NCBI GenBank assembly: GCA_963931865.1
Contig: OZ007510.1
Location: 11,361,698 to 11,425,697, forward strand
Direction: 5' to 3'
Length of the DNA stretch: 64,000 bases
Source of the DNA: Axinella damicornis
Taxonomy: Eukaryota > Porifera > Demospongiae > Axinellida > Axinellidae
Of this stretch, positions 1-11,847 are shown one piece after another. How positions within the stretch are numbered: position 1 is the stretch's first letter; every line of letters begins with the position of its first letter. A program made the translations under genes and the position numbers. The notes beneath the pieces were generated by a model. It ran no database searches and was not told the DNA's origin. It saw only the letters and a list, made by a program, of their open reading frames with translations.

Positions 1-632
1 GCCTAGGGACAACTTTGAGGGATGAACTAAAAAATTTGGTCAGATTTCAGCGCGCCTCCCCCACTAAATGTACAAGCGGGGGGGTATCGAAAGGGGGGGG
101 GGGGGTGGCATGTCGTGGGTGTTTTTTTAATATTTTTTTATGAGATTCATTGACCCGAGAATTTTTGATTCTAATGATATTCATAGACCCCACCTAGGGC
201 CTCAAGAAAACCTGCAAATTGGTGGTGTAAGGTGTGCCATCAGTCAGATCTGGCCCAAGTTTAGGGAAATGCTGGGCGAAAATCCGGCTGACATCCACCT
301 TTGACCTCCGATTGCTGGGCTTGTGGGGTCATGAATATCATTAACGGTATTGCCAGAGGGGTCTCTCCATGTGTGCGAGCCCCACCAAGTTTGGCCGCTG
401 AGGAGCGAATGCTGTGGGAGAGGAGTACCTACGAAAGTGGTGTGCGCTGAATGCATGAAAATGTGTTGTCTTGGTGGGAAGAATTCGGTGGTTAAAGGGT
501 TAAGAAGATGCATAGTCCGGTCTTGGTACTTACAAAACCATAGTTCTGCCCACTATGTACATGTTCCTGCAGTACTACAACACAGCAATCCCTTCCAATT
601 CTCATCGCTATGGTTACATGTACATGCAGAGT
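1..632. other. Intergenic, no gene seen
   Basis: I see no supportable gene. There is a short G tract near 97-106. The open frames on both strands lack splice structure or recognisable protein. The left part of the window is simply the downstream flank of the POLR3H gene, whose stop codon is at 633-635. Confidence 0.5.
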
Positions 633-3600
633 CTACAGAGCTGATAACCATGAATGTCGCACAGTGATGGTGTAGGGTGCCTGTTGTGAGGGGGTGGGGG
701 TGGTGACTCCCGGTGATCCTACTGCATCCACTGGCTTGGCAGACGGTTGAACTGGGAGAGCGGAATTGAGAGGAGCTAGAGGTAAAATTAATGATCAGAC
801 CTCGATGGGAGTTGTGTAGCAATAATTATAGGGCTGCAAATGCCACTGCTATAGAACAAAGTCTGACCATTGCCATACCAAGTGCATTTGTTATTGTGCT
901 GTGGTCTATTTACAACTGCATGCGGTGTATGTAAACCGTATGCTGTCATATAAATTAAGCTGCCATTGTACCATATGCAAAGCTATATTGTTACCTACCT
1001 GAGATGAAGAGGCATCCTGCTATCTAACCTGAGGTAATCTAACCTGAGGTGGGTGAAGTATCCACAAACGTCTCCTGCACCACTCTAAACCTGACATCCT
1101 CTTCAATGTCCATGAACATGTCATGCTTGCCATCCTCTTCCTCATACTCCCACACCCACAGCTGCTCCTCCTGGTCACTATGACAACGAGTCAAGGATAT
1201 TTATTACCTTTGGGGTATCTATAAGCTTCACCATTGGTGAATACTCAAACACACATTAGACTTTGCTCAGAACCAATAAATGTGTAGGTAACAGAGTGAG
1301 CTACAGCCTGAACATTTTGTGCTAAATCTGAAGGAGGATACAACCTCTTTGGGTGCTGGAGGCTATGGTGGGGAATCATGATGTCGTCAAAGAACCCCAG
1401 AGACACTAGAGGTAGAGGAAGTCAGTTGTTTAAGCATCTACAACAACAAAACAATGCAATACAGCCTCCCCACTACTTCAGGAAACTGGTGCCTTTATGT
1501 GTCACTCTGTTCCAAGCTCCAGGTTGCCCAAGCACAATCTAAAGTACACTCTATCAACTTTCTGTTATTGAAGGTGAGAAAACTACTAATCGCTTCTCTC
1601 CATTTTCCAATACCGTAAGAAAGGAATTCACAGTGACCTGGAATGGGAGGGGGGAGGGGGGAGAGGGAGGGGGGAGGGGCTGGTGGGTACATCAGATGCC
1701 ATTTGAAAGAGTGTGCACACATAAGCTATTATTTCGGTCACATACTGTACATGTACATGATTGAAAAGATGCTAGCCTCCCCCCTCCATTTGCATCTTGT
1801 CTGCAATGGTGGCAGAGTCTGGGGATAGGGTCACTATTTCAGGACAGTGGACGTACCTCTGACTCCCTCTGTGCTGCAGCTTCTGATCTTCCCCACCAGA
1901 ATCTCGTCAACAAACGGCCGAAACACAACGAATCTGAAACGAACTGCAGAGAGTTGGAGTGTCATTTCTTAATACAAGTTAGCATGTCGGATTCAGTTTG
2001 GCATCAGCAGGATGTGCAAGTGTGCATGGAGTCACGCCTATGACCAAATTGAGTGTACATTTGTATAAGGTGCAATGAAGATGACAGACATTTCAAATAC
2101 AAAACTCTTCTGCAAAGTATATGCCGAGAAGTAAAGCTGAAACGTTACGGCTCCTACAGTGGAAGCAAAGTAGTCTAAGCGCTCCGTCGGCATTATCAAG
2201 GCTGTTATTGTTAGCAGAACAGTTATATTCTGCTCGGATATGCGCAGCTCAGGACAAGTGACTCAATGGCGGATGACAGAATTAGTGCCTGACAGTCTTG
2301 TGTACAAAGAACAAGCCTTTTATAACTGAGTATATAGAATCCTTCCCTCCAATACACCCTCTGAATTGGATCTCATAAACAAGTGCATATACGCATAGCA
2401 CAAGGTGGTGATCACATGCCTATCATGCATAAGGACATGCACGTGGCTGAATGTGAACAACACTTTGTTCCTGTTGCTCCACAGGCAGAGACACAGCAGC
2501 TGCAAAATGGCCATAGCAACGTAATTTGTATCGTTCAAATGGTTTAGGTAATATGCTGCACATTGATATTGTTCGGAGGTGTGGAGGGGTGAAACTGCTT
2601 AACAATGTGCTGTACACTGCCATGCCCCCAGTACATGTGCTGGGAATTATACGGTGCGCTGTGGTTTGGTAGTGTGGTAACACTTCAGAATACACAACTA
2701 GTGTAGCAACACGACTACTGTACTCTTCACTGACCTTTAGTGTGAGAAGCTCCGTCTCCTGGAAAAATGTACGAGTCTCCAATGTGGATAACATCAAACA
2801 GAGCGATGCACAGACCAACGCTGTGGACAACCTATGGATAAGGTTCCAGTGTGTGTGTGTGGGGGGGGTACATTTCATGTCCACGTGCAGGATTTGGCCT
2901 GAATGCGAACATGCATGCCTACTTGGGTCGCATTCAGCTAGGTTAGATCCCTTTTTCCGACGACTGACGATCAAATGCAAGTTGGATAGGGAAGAGTTGT
3001 CATGCAATCAAACAGCTTTTTTAGCTACCGTTCAAGGTTGCTATAGTAAGGTAAAGCGGGGAAACTTGGAACAATCTCCAAGAAATCCGCTCTGATTTCT
3101 GACTGGAGCAGATAGAGACTTGCAATAAAGTTCAGAAGATAGCACAATCTTTCCAGTTACACTGCAAATTTCATAGCATTGAAATTGAAGACTCAAAGCT
3201 AGGACTTCAGACTTCAAGACTTGGTGCAAGTGTTGAGCAGGCATAGTAGTTTGTATGTACCAAGTCTGAACTTGAACCTCATCTCCTCAGTGCTAGAAAC
3301 ATTGTTCCAAGTCCCCCCCCCCCCCCCCCCCCCCCCCCCATTCCAAGTTATCCTACCTTATTTTAGGCCAAGCTCACAGGGGGAAATGTAACGTTGATCT
3401 CAACACATGATTACATCAGCCATTGCAGTGGGTGTTATTTGTATGACATTAAACCTGAGGTGGCCCCTAATGGAAGTTATATAATAATATCCACTACCTC
3501 ATAAACATTTTCAGTAACATACTTTCATGTACTTCGCTAGCAAACGTTCCAATAACTCATTTATGTAATGTACTTTATTAGCAAACTTCTTGTTCAGTTC

Positions 3601-3684
3601 ATCTCTTATCTCCTGCCCCGTGTCCTGTGCAAATCTCCGCGGCTCAATCCGCACAACATCACACATCTCTGCCAGAACGAACAT
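633..3684 (-). CDS. POLR3H: DNA-directed RNA polymerase III subunit RPC8 (POLR3H)
   Basis: RPC8 is the Rpb7-like stalk subunit of nuclear RNA polymerase III; with its CGRP1/RPC9 partner it helps initiation at tRNA and 5S genes. Six exons join in frame: 3684-3574, 2831-2735, 1943-1857, 1405-1345, 1177-1044 and 751-633 (609 nt, 202 aa; human is 204 aa). Exon 1 starts MFVLAEM and ends FANK. Exon 2 holds the N-terminal Rpb7 fold with [20 protein letters not shown]. Exon 3 has [15 protein letters not shown], exon 4 [12 protein letters not shown], and exon 5 the OB-fold end [20 protein letters not shown] followed by VDTSPT. The last exon is a low-complexity tail with APYTIT, as in animal RPC8. All junctions are GT-AG with matching phases. 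The extreme C-terminus differs from the usual GLLSWW ending. The start is the only ATG giving the conserved MFVL N-terminus. It lies head-to-head with the gene at 3854. Confidence 0.93.
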
Positions 3685-3853
3685 TCTTTGCGAAGAGCAA
3701 GAAACTCTATTTAGTGCGCAACACGAGCTCCTCCCACTGGTATTTACTTTGCGCATGCGCACATGCTCCAGCTTGGTCAGCAGACTAGACCACTACCCCC
3801 GCGCGCCCTCCTGTGTGTGTACCTCCAACTTGGCAGTCTGTATTTTTGTCGCA
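3685..3853. promoter_or_regulatory. Divergent promoter of POLR3H and the 14-Cys gene
   Basis: Only 169 bp separate the POLR3H start codon (minus, 3684) from the start codon of the secreted-protein gene (plus, 3854), so the two probably share a bidirectional promoter. The interval carries a perfect NRF1-type palindrome, TGCGCATGCGCA, at 3750-3761, matching the animal consensus YGCGCAYGCGCR. I see no TATA box. That NRF1 acts here is inference from the motif and its position. Confidence 0.6.
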
Positions 3854-6800
3854 ATGGCAGAGAGGAGACAGATACTGCTGTATGCGGTGATGGCCGCCGT
3901 AAGCTTACTCGTTTTAAGCGACGCCTTTCCAGCGACTACCTTCAGGAAACTGGATCTGAGAGGCTCCCACGAGGCACTCTCTAGCTGGGTTCATGCTGTG
4001 CGCGAGCTCGATATGTAAGATTTATTAGTGCTATTTAATAAACTGTAATGCCATTAGTGTTTAGGTTTAGCCTCTTCCCCATCGACCAATATGCATGGTC
4101 GTGCAACAAATTATTAACATGACTAGGCACACTACACATGCACACAAGGGAGTGACACTCCCATTGACGCCATAAGATCTGCGACCGGGTCAAGAAATCT
4201 TGACCGTCATTTTGCTGCTTGACCTCTTGACCGCATCACAAAAGAACTCTTGACCATTTGTATTTTAGCCGTTGACTGCTTGACCGCCGATAGTATACAG
4301 AACTTCTGTCAGAAGAATGCATAATGACTCCACCCCTTCCTTAGTATATGGGGTCAAGATTCGCCGATAAGCCCGGTCGCAGCTCTGACTACGGTGTCTA
4401 TGGGAGTGTCATCCCCTTGCACTACAAGATTAAGTTGGGAACAGGCAACTAAGCCGTAGTCTTAGAACCAGACAGGTAGAAGGAAGGGTCTGGATGTTGA
4501 AGGCAAAATGTAGCCTGTAGTGTAGACATAGTCTCGCAGGCCAGACTTTACATTCCACCGAGAGGGGAAGTAAAGTCTGGAAACCTGCCTATTCCATTTT
4601 GGTTTGCCCAATATGAAATTATTGCACATCTCGTAAACGGAATGCTTACTTGCTTTATGTCGTCATGTTCAAAACACTAGTGAAGTTCTTCACGGCTTTC
4701 TCCTGCTCCTTTCGAAGGCTAGAATAGCCTAATCTCAAACAAGCAGTGTTGATTGCCCAATCAACATCCATGTTCTTGGACAGCGTGCGCGTTGCAGAGT
4801 AATCCTACATTACGTCACAAGTTACCAGCATTCTGCCGCACCGGAACCAAAACGGAATAGGCAGGTTACCAGACATATATTTCCCCCCACGTGCAAAAGG
4901 TCGTCTGGGAACGAGACTAGACATAAACATGACTAGGCGCACTACAAGATACAAGTTGGGAACAGTAGTCTCAGAACCAGAAGGGTACAGGGTCTGGACA
5001 GTGAAGGCAAAATGTAGCCTGTAATTACACTCCTGGTATAGAGAAAATTGTGCCGCGTAATGTAAATAATTAATAAACGTTTGACTATTTCCGAATGGCC
5101 TACAAAGATTCTGACTACACCGTCGTGATCGCTATGATGCAGTGACACAAAATCAAAATAATTGTGCTGAAACTCACTTTGGTGGTAGAGATATGAACGC
5201 TTTTGTCTCGCCGTTGGCCGCCATTGCTCGAGCGCTCTCTTCGACTTCCGGTGGCAGTACCGTTCTTAGGAAAGGCACATGAAGATTCTGACCACACGGC
5301 CGTGATCGCTGTCGTTCACTGACGCTTACATGTCGAAACTCACCGTGCTGGCTAAGTTGTGAGTGCTGTAATAATGTATTGTCTTCCTTTTGGTCGCCAT
5401 TGCTCGCGATCGACTGAACGATGTTGCCCACGTGGCATGTACGTTAATTGAAACGAATTGCAGCTTGCGCTCGCGCTACGGCGGGGTTGCAACGCGGCTA
5501 TGAATGGTACTTGAGACTTGATAGCACTCCATATAATTTCTGATCTTCCCTATATATATCTATCATGGTACTCACGTAATGTGTTATAATTGGAACGAAC
5601 TGTCACACTTAGCTTGTGCTACCATTTACCCGTGGCTACCAGGAGTGCGGTTGCCCCTCGATTGTGTAGAGAATTATCCCAGTACATGTATGATTATATA
5701 CACACAACATGCATACATAAAAGGTCAGGGCAGCTGCGTGGCAGCTGTGCAGATGACATTGCAATGTTGAGTTCTCCAAAGTTCACCTCCTGCATGACCG
5801 TCTTTGAAGGAGCTAGTAACTTGGGCCACTTCGCCAATACTACCCTCGAGAGTTACTGTAGACAGAGTTGTTCCACCTTCGTGTGGAATCTGTTGAGTGC
5901 TCTGGCAACTGACTGTGGAAACACTCCAGTGAGTTCTTGAAGTCATAATGTGAGACGGGGGGAGGTGGGGAACAAGGTTGGTGTGATCAGCATTCCATAG
6001 TATTGTACACACATCGCCATGGTATAGCGCACAGTGATACACAAGAAGTATGTACATAGAATAGTAACCGTCACAGTACTGGAGTTTGCTAAGATGCACG
6101 GAGTCACAGACCTCCTATGCACTGTAAAACCTCTGTCGTTGCCAGAAAACTGTGGAAATAGAATAAGGTTGGAATAAGGTTGCTTGTTTTGTTAAGTCAC
6201 TATGTCATCACCAATACTGCTGAATATGATGACATTCAGATCATGTGATTGCTGCAGTACCAGTAATTGGAGCAGTACATATTAGCCCAGCAGCCAGACG
6301 CCCCTATTCATCTGAATAATGTGCTTCTTACCTACAGCCAGATACCTCAATACGGGAATATGTTTTGCAGTCCTGCAAAGTAGGGCCAGGGAACAAGTAC
6401 TGCATCGAAGACTGGAACGCCATCGTCAGTGCTGGTGCTTCCTCATCCAGTATTGCCATGGAGTATCGGGTGAGTATTATATGAGTGAATGATTTGTTCC
6501 CAGGCTGCGCGGCCTGGGAACGAGGCTAGCCCCAATGATAGCAGGCCACTGCGTTTGTCCTATGGGACAACTTATGAGACATATAATCTTCTTGTTCTAT
6601 AAGCTCTGGGTGCCAGCCTAATAGAAGTCAATTTCCACCTTGCATGGTGTTTCTACATCTGACAGACAGGCCAGGAGTTCCGATCCTTCCTTTTCTTTAT
6701 ATGTAGCCTGTCTGGCAGCCCCTTTTAGAAATCTCTTCATTCTTCTTTGACACCAGTCTGTTTCTGACTGCTAGAGTCTAACCCTCTTGTCCGTCTTCTT

Positions 6801-9460
6801 CTTGACAACTGGTTCCAACTCTCTTTTCTATAATCTTCACGAAACACTGGACCCCAGGAATACCATTGCACGCCTCACATCTAACCAACTGGCAGGTTCT
6901 TCAGGCAAAGAATTGCATGCATCATCACAGCCTGTTAGGGAGCAAGTGTGCAGCTTTGTGTGTGCAAGTTCACATACAAAACAATGTATTCATTTTAAAG
7001 AAAACTCCTCCTATCAACACTGACTCACTTCTTCTACTTTGGTCAAGGGTCACATTGCTGCATTGTACAGCTACTGGTGCCATTTTTGTTTATAGTTTAG
7101 TAGCTCCAATGTCGTTACATTGGGTGCATGGCATCCTAAAGCCCCAAATAACATCATCTTAAGCTTCTAATCTGTTGCCTTGTTTCTTCCAGGAGTGCAC
7201 CGAGCAGTTTCCAACCACAGTTACCTGCCCAAGTTCTTGCAAACTTGTAAGTTACGCACGTAGCAGCTGCCCAATCGTATGATTGGCCAATGGTAGTAAT
7301 CATGAGGGTGGGATACTATTACCCCTGTTCCCAGACTCCCCCCCCCCCCCCCCCCCCCCCCCCACCCCCCCCCCCCCCCCCCCCCCCCCCCACCCCGTGC
7401 AGCAATGAAAGTAAGGGGGAGCCTGGGAACAAGGCTAGGATATTAGTCAACTTTGAACCAGGATTTCTAGCAGGTTTGTTTCAGAATGTTTGCAAATTTC
7501 ATGTTTCTGTCATAAGATTATCTGTGAAATCGACAGAGCAGGTATTTGAGCATCACCGTTTACCACTGCATTCTTTGTTGTGAGAAAGATACATGACAAT
7601 TACATTCAACAACCCTGGCAGCGCAGGGATCATGGGTGTTGCCTCCCTCTCACCAGCAAGGAAGAATTTGTGCAATAGCGTAGCCTCCTAAATCTCCTTG
7701 TAAACAGTCATGTTGAACAATGGAGTCCACCGCATAGCTCGGTAATTGTAACTCATCTCATGCATTATGTACTGTAGTCTCGCGGTGCCAGTGGCGTATC
7801 TACGGCAGGGCCTAGCAGGGCACAGGCCCTGCCTGATGGTCAAATTGCCCGCCCTGCCAGTAGCAGCTCGGTAGTAGTAAAATGGCCAAGTCAGTCCTGA
7901 GACCCCAGCAGCTGTCGACGTAGTAAGCAGCCATGTGGAGTCATGGCTGAGTCACACTTCCCCGAACAGCGCTTGAGGCCGTTGAGACAGTGAGACACAC
8001 TGGCTAGGTTTGGCGGTAAGTTCCATCCCAAGACATGCAAGATTGCATGCAGAAATGATCTCAGGTGGTGTCAAATTTGGAATTTTCCTGGGAGGCAGTC
8101 CCCCCAGACCCAATTCACATGCTTACTTCTCTCTGCAGCATCGATTCTCATACATCTGGAACTCAATTGCAGTACCAAGCACGAAGGTGCCACGAGAGCC
8201 AATCCTGATAGCTAACTGAAAAAATGAAAAAAATTTTTCGCGCTTCGCGCGGACTGATCAGCACTACTCACCTCTATTTACTGCCTTCAGCAGCGTGTCC
8301 CTGTAGTGCCCTACCAATTCTAAAGTTCTGGCTATGCCACTGGGCGGTGCACCTTACAACATGCTCACTGAACAAGGGGTGGGCGCCTTGCAGTTGCAGG
8401 TTTATTTCATTCATGCAAAATATACCTGCTATACATTACGATGGGCAACCACACTCCTGGTAGCCTTTGCAACCCTGGTTGCGGCTCACTGTAGCCCAAG
8501 CTGAGTAATGCAGTTTGTTCCAATTAACGCACATGCCACATAGCAACTACGCTCAGTTGATCATTAGCAATGGCGGCCAAAGGGAAGACAAGAAATTATT
8601 ACAGCGCTCACAACTTCGCCAGCACTTCAGCCTGTAAGTGTCAGTGAACGCCGGCCAACGATCACGGCCGTGTGGTCAGAATCTTTGTGGGCCCTTCGTA
8701 AGAGCTACACTGGTAGTGAAAGTCAAAGAGAGCGCTCGAGCAATGGCGGCCAACGGCGAGTCAAAAGTGCTTGTATCTCTGCCACCAAGCTGAGTTTCAG
8801 CACCAAGATTGTACGCTTGAGTCACTGCATGATAGCAATCACAATGGTGTAGGGGGGTTCTTTGCTAAGGTAGTCACAGGTTAATTATTTACATTACATG
8901 GCACTTTTTTTCAGGAGTGTAGTTTATATGAACTCTGAACATAACTTTCATGCTCTTAAATTTACTGCAGTTCTTGAAGTGGGTGGAGGATACTCTTGGC
9001 TGCTGTGCTCGTTCACCTATTGACTATAATGAAACTGGGTAGGTGACTGAATTGGGTTTAGGCCAGCCGATTATTTAGTAATACTCACATGACCCTCAAC
9101 GAATCAGACGCCTCAGAATTGATCACATGACGGAGTAGATACCAGTTTGCAGTGCTAAAACCCGTAATTCACTGCAAACTGGTATCTAAACTACTTAGTG
9201 CAACTCACTGACACGAACAGCCGTTGATCTTTGAAAAGTGTGCATATCTAGAGTGTGCAATAAGCGATTTAATGCTCAGTCATGTGATCGATTCTGAGGC
9301 GTCTGATTCGTTGAGTGTACGTTAAGTCATTTGAAGCAAAGGAGTTATACGCAGCAACACTCATTATTTATGCACCCTTCACTCCAGATCTGGTGCCCTC
9401 AATTCTCAGTACTGGGACAGATGTGGGTATAAGGAGCCAGTACAGTGCACTGTGAGTTGA
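3854..9460 (+). CDS. Secreted 14-cysteine protein, copy A (unrecognised family)
   Basis: Six exons join in frame: 3854-4014, 5745-5928, 6338-6469, 7193-7246, 8971-9038 and 9388-9460 (672 nt, 223 aa). Exon 1 encodes a signal peptide (MAERRQILLYAVMAAVSLLV, then LSDAFP). The rest has 14 cysteines that all align with copy B (32742-36160), including landmarks SCKVGPGNKYC, TCPSSCK and LGCCARSPIDYN. Spacing between the first two cysteines is the same in both copies, and this fixed the exon 2 acceptor. I do not recognise the domain; a disulfide-rich extracellular protein is likely. The reading frame meets TGA at 9458-9460 right after a donor-like GTGAGT, in both copies, so a further spliced exon cannot be excluded. 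Introns hold several foldback elements. The donor of exon 5 (GTAGGT) and the phases (2,0,0,0,2) match copy B. Confidence 0.8.
4148..4416. mobile_element. Foldback MITE in intron 1 of copy A
   Basis: Inverted termini of about 40 bp: the left end reads GTGACACTCCCATTGACGCC and goes on to TCTGCGACCGGG; the right end is its near-perfect inverse (CCCGGTCGCAG...GTGTCTATGGGAGTGTCAT). The middle is rich in TTGACC-like repeats. There is no coding capacity. I could not settle a target duplication. Confidence 0.65.
4529..4919. mobile_element. TAGTCTCG-type foldback element (391 bp)
   Basis: It starts TAGTCTCGCAGGCCAGACTT and ends GTCTGGGAACGAGACTA, the termini of the family described at 20391-21000 and 53049-53759. 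A second inverted repeat lies inside (CCTGCCTATTCCATTTTGG and its inverse near 4838-4868), suggesting a nested or composite element. No convincing 9-bp duplication flanks this copy. Confidence 0.6.
5024..5660 (+). mobile_element. Solitary copy of the array repeat unit
   Basis: A single copy of the unit that is tandemly repeated at 23371-25560. It starts near TTACACTCCTGGTATAG, followed by TTGTGCCGCGTAATGTAAAT, and ends CTACCAGGAGTGCGGTTGCC. The ends CACTCCTGGTA and TACCAGGAGTG are inverted copies, as expected for a small non-autonomous DNA transposon. It lies in intron 1 of the 14-cysteine gene. Confidence 0.6.
7316..7439. repeat. Foldback element with long C tract
   Basis: TTCCCAGACT and, inverted, AGCCTGGGAACAAGGCTAG bracket a run of about 64 C with two A interruptions (7329-7392). 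It resembles the TAGYCTCG hairpin family with a homopolymer expansion in the loop. The true length of the tract may be uncertain in the assembly. Confidence 0.55.
7789..8342. mobile_element. hAT-like non-autonomous element (554 bp)
   Basis: The ends CAGTGGCGTATCTA and (inverted) TGGCTATGCCACTG bracket the insert. Flanks read CGCGGTGC (7781-7788) and GGCGGTGC (8343-8350), a 7-of-8 match to an 8-bp target duplication, the size made by hAT transposases. It contains the CGCGC...GCGCG segment also found at 22050, 27050 and 62630. No transposase is encoded. Confidence 0.65.
8453..8935 (-). mobile_element. Inverted solitary copy of the array repeat unit
   Basis: Reverse-oriented relative of the unit at 5024-5660. 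CACTCCTGGTAGCC is followed by the same GATCACGGCCGTGTGGTCAG and CGCTCGAGCAATGGCGGCCA stretches seen, on the other strand, in the 23.4-25.6 kb array. It ends near TTTCAGGAGTGTAG. It lies in intron 4 of the 14-cysteine gene. Confidence 0.55.
9095..9315. mobile_element. Palindromic MITE in intron 5 of copy A
   Basis: CTCAACGAATCAGACGCCTC at the left and its inverse GAGGCGTCTGATTCGTTGAG at the right form a terminal inverted repeat that continues for about 35 bp. An internal inverted pair (ATACCAGTTTGCAGTG and CACTGCAAACTGGTAT) adds a second hairpin. A related copy lies at 30450-30760. Confidence 0.65.
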
Positions 9461-11847
9461 CTCTCCCAATATCATGCTGGACTTCTAGCCACATTCAGTA
9501 CACAATATACATAATACAGGCCGCTGTGCCTAGACTAACGGGCAGTCCAATGGCTGTGTTTAGAGGAAGGGTTAGGGTAAGGGTTTGGGCAGATTCCTAT
9601 GTTGCTTCAGTACTGAGATACAAGAGATACAAGCCAGTTCAATATGTGTGGACAGCATGTCCTTTCTACCACCTCTAGACACTGTATGTGGAGTCAGTTT
9701 ATGACCTGGTGGTCTTGACCATTCATTGCCTCTGTGCTAGAGACTTGACTCGCTAACAACCTTTACTTGCAGCTTGCTTTTGCTTTCCTGCAGTGAGAGT
9801 TGCCCTCCTTGTCCCATGCAATATGATGTGGAGAACTGCCACTTATAGTATAACGCTGCACAATATACTGGTTATTGTTGTGTGGTTCAAAATAGCATAG
9901 TGATCTGCTTGTATTATAGCATTGTCATCTGCCTGTATTACACTGCAACGCGGCTATAGTAGCTAGTTGTTTTTGTTAACCCTTTGCAGTCTTCTTACTG
10001 TTGCATCAGTGGGCAAACCACACTCCTTGTACATGTATCACAGACAGGTGTAGCATATATTGCGTGTCCACTGACTCTGCTGAGTCTGCAGTTCAAGTCT
10101 TTTTAAATTTAGTTCAGGACTAAGGTGCTCTTGATTGAGACGAAACAGGTGACTGACTCCATTGGCCACTAGCTGCCCTTTAGCTATGCTCGTCATTGAG
10201 AAAGAAGAAGATGCCGTGGAATCAAACCTTTTCATCGATTTGTTTCTCGACTCCCGCGTACTCTAAGGTATGTTTGCAAGTAAATATGTGAACTGCAAGG
10301 TAGACCTTAACTAATGGCATGTGATCTGGCCCATCTTCCTATGTCAGGCAATTAGCTTCTCACTACAACTGTCCCCTAGATGGAGAATTCCGGACCTTGC
10401 AGCACATTGTACAGGAGTAACTGACTGCAACTTGCTGATGTCACCATGTGAAGTAATTACATGATCCAATGAGAAGGTTAACATATGGGGGCGGGACAGC
10501 AGGTATGGCACGCCCATTGGCTGAGAGTACGCATGTGCACGAGTAGTTTTCCCATGGTGATGTTATTCGTACCATGCAGCTAGCTGCAACCGTTATAAAA
10601 GTACCAGGCTGTAGCAAGTAAAACTGGATGTGCTTGAAAAGACAGCCCCTCCCATGCACCCACCTCATCGATGAGAGATGAAAATCTAGGCATGCTCCAG
10701 TGAGTACTTCGACGTTGACCAGGTCCAATTGGGCCCGGTGGATTTTCATGTACAAGACCTAATTAGGATCTGTACATTACATAAGCCCTTCCAAACAACA
10801 TACATATAAAGCATTCAGACAGGGCATGAAAAATATATAAGCATGTAGATCTAGAATTGCTTGGGCAACCCCCCTTCAGGGCAAAAAGAAAAAGAGTGTG
10901 TAACTCTATATACCATCACACCATGGTGACCACCATACTGAATCATGCAGCATATCATATGAAGTGGCACTATGTATAAGCAGGAAATACATAGAAGCCA
11001 TAGTTGCAAGCGAGATCATCTTACAACATAATCAATGAAGTGCTGTACCTGCGTATATACAAGTTAAAGTTCAGTTCAGTTCAAAGGTCAGGTGGTAGTA
11101 GCTATATACCTAAGGAACTGTCAAAGTTTAGTTCCAGTGCAGGTAAGTAGCTATGATGTAATTTTCATGCTCTTGAGGCCATGACATTCTTCTCTCAGGC
11201 GACTAAAGCCACTAATACCACTGTTTCATCCAAGATGACCACTCTGGTAGCTATACCAACTTATTTTGCCTTATAAAACTAAGTCTTAATTCACAGAACA
11301 GCTGATAAAAGCATTTGTACATAAATATATCATGCACTGTGTAATAACAATTCACAAATGCACAACTCAGAATTGGTAGCTACAAGACTGTGTTTGCTGC
11401 AAAATATAAAGATTGCTCAACCAAGCTAGGGTTATCTCAGTAGCAGCTTCAAACAATTAAGGATTAGCTATAGCTACATTGACCACTTCAGATCACCTAA
11501 AGCTAAGCCACATAATCATAGGTAGCTATATAGCTACTTCTTTTCCAAGAAGCCAAGTTCTCAGTCATTACTGCACAGGCTAGCAGAACATCACCATCAT
11601 TGCCTGGAACAGCATGTAGAGGAGAATGTCAGTCCTCGTGTCACCCTTTGCTACATACCACAGTGACTTGAGAATAAACGTCCAAACTCTGAAAAAATTA
11701 ATATAATTATCATCTACAGGGGTCAAAGGTCACAATGCTGCATTGTGTGTACACAAAACAATGAAAGTACAGAGTTAGGATATTGTTTAAAGTTTGTACT
11801 ACATGTGAACAAAAACAACACAGTAGCCATGATCTGTTAGGCTCAGC
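9461..11847. other. Intergenic, no supported gene
   Basis: Between the 14-cysteine gene and the first CD225 gene I see no exon chain that translates to a recognisable protein. A short cysteine-rich frame at 9792-9844 (SCPPCP) could be a last exon of the preceding gene but needs a weak acceptor. A TATAAAAG-like string near 10604 has no gene attached that I can defend. Confidence 0.4.

Noticed and set aside
1039..1043. Early stop (SG-TAG) for POLR3H after exon 5
   Set aside because: Splicing at CAG|GTTAGA to the exon at 751-633 gives the APYTIT tail and a total of 202 aa, the expected length.
9792..9844. Cysteine-rich final exon (SCPPCP) for the 14-Cys gene A
   Set aside because: It needs the acceptor TGCAGTGAG, and the counterpart in copy B does not give a matching frame. 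I left it as a possibility only.
10441..10755. 104-aa minus-strand frame
   Set aside because: It has no recognisable domain, splice context or composition above chance for an intergenic stretch.
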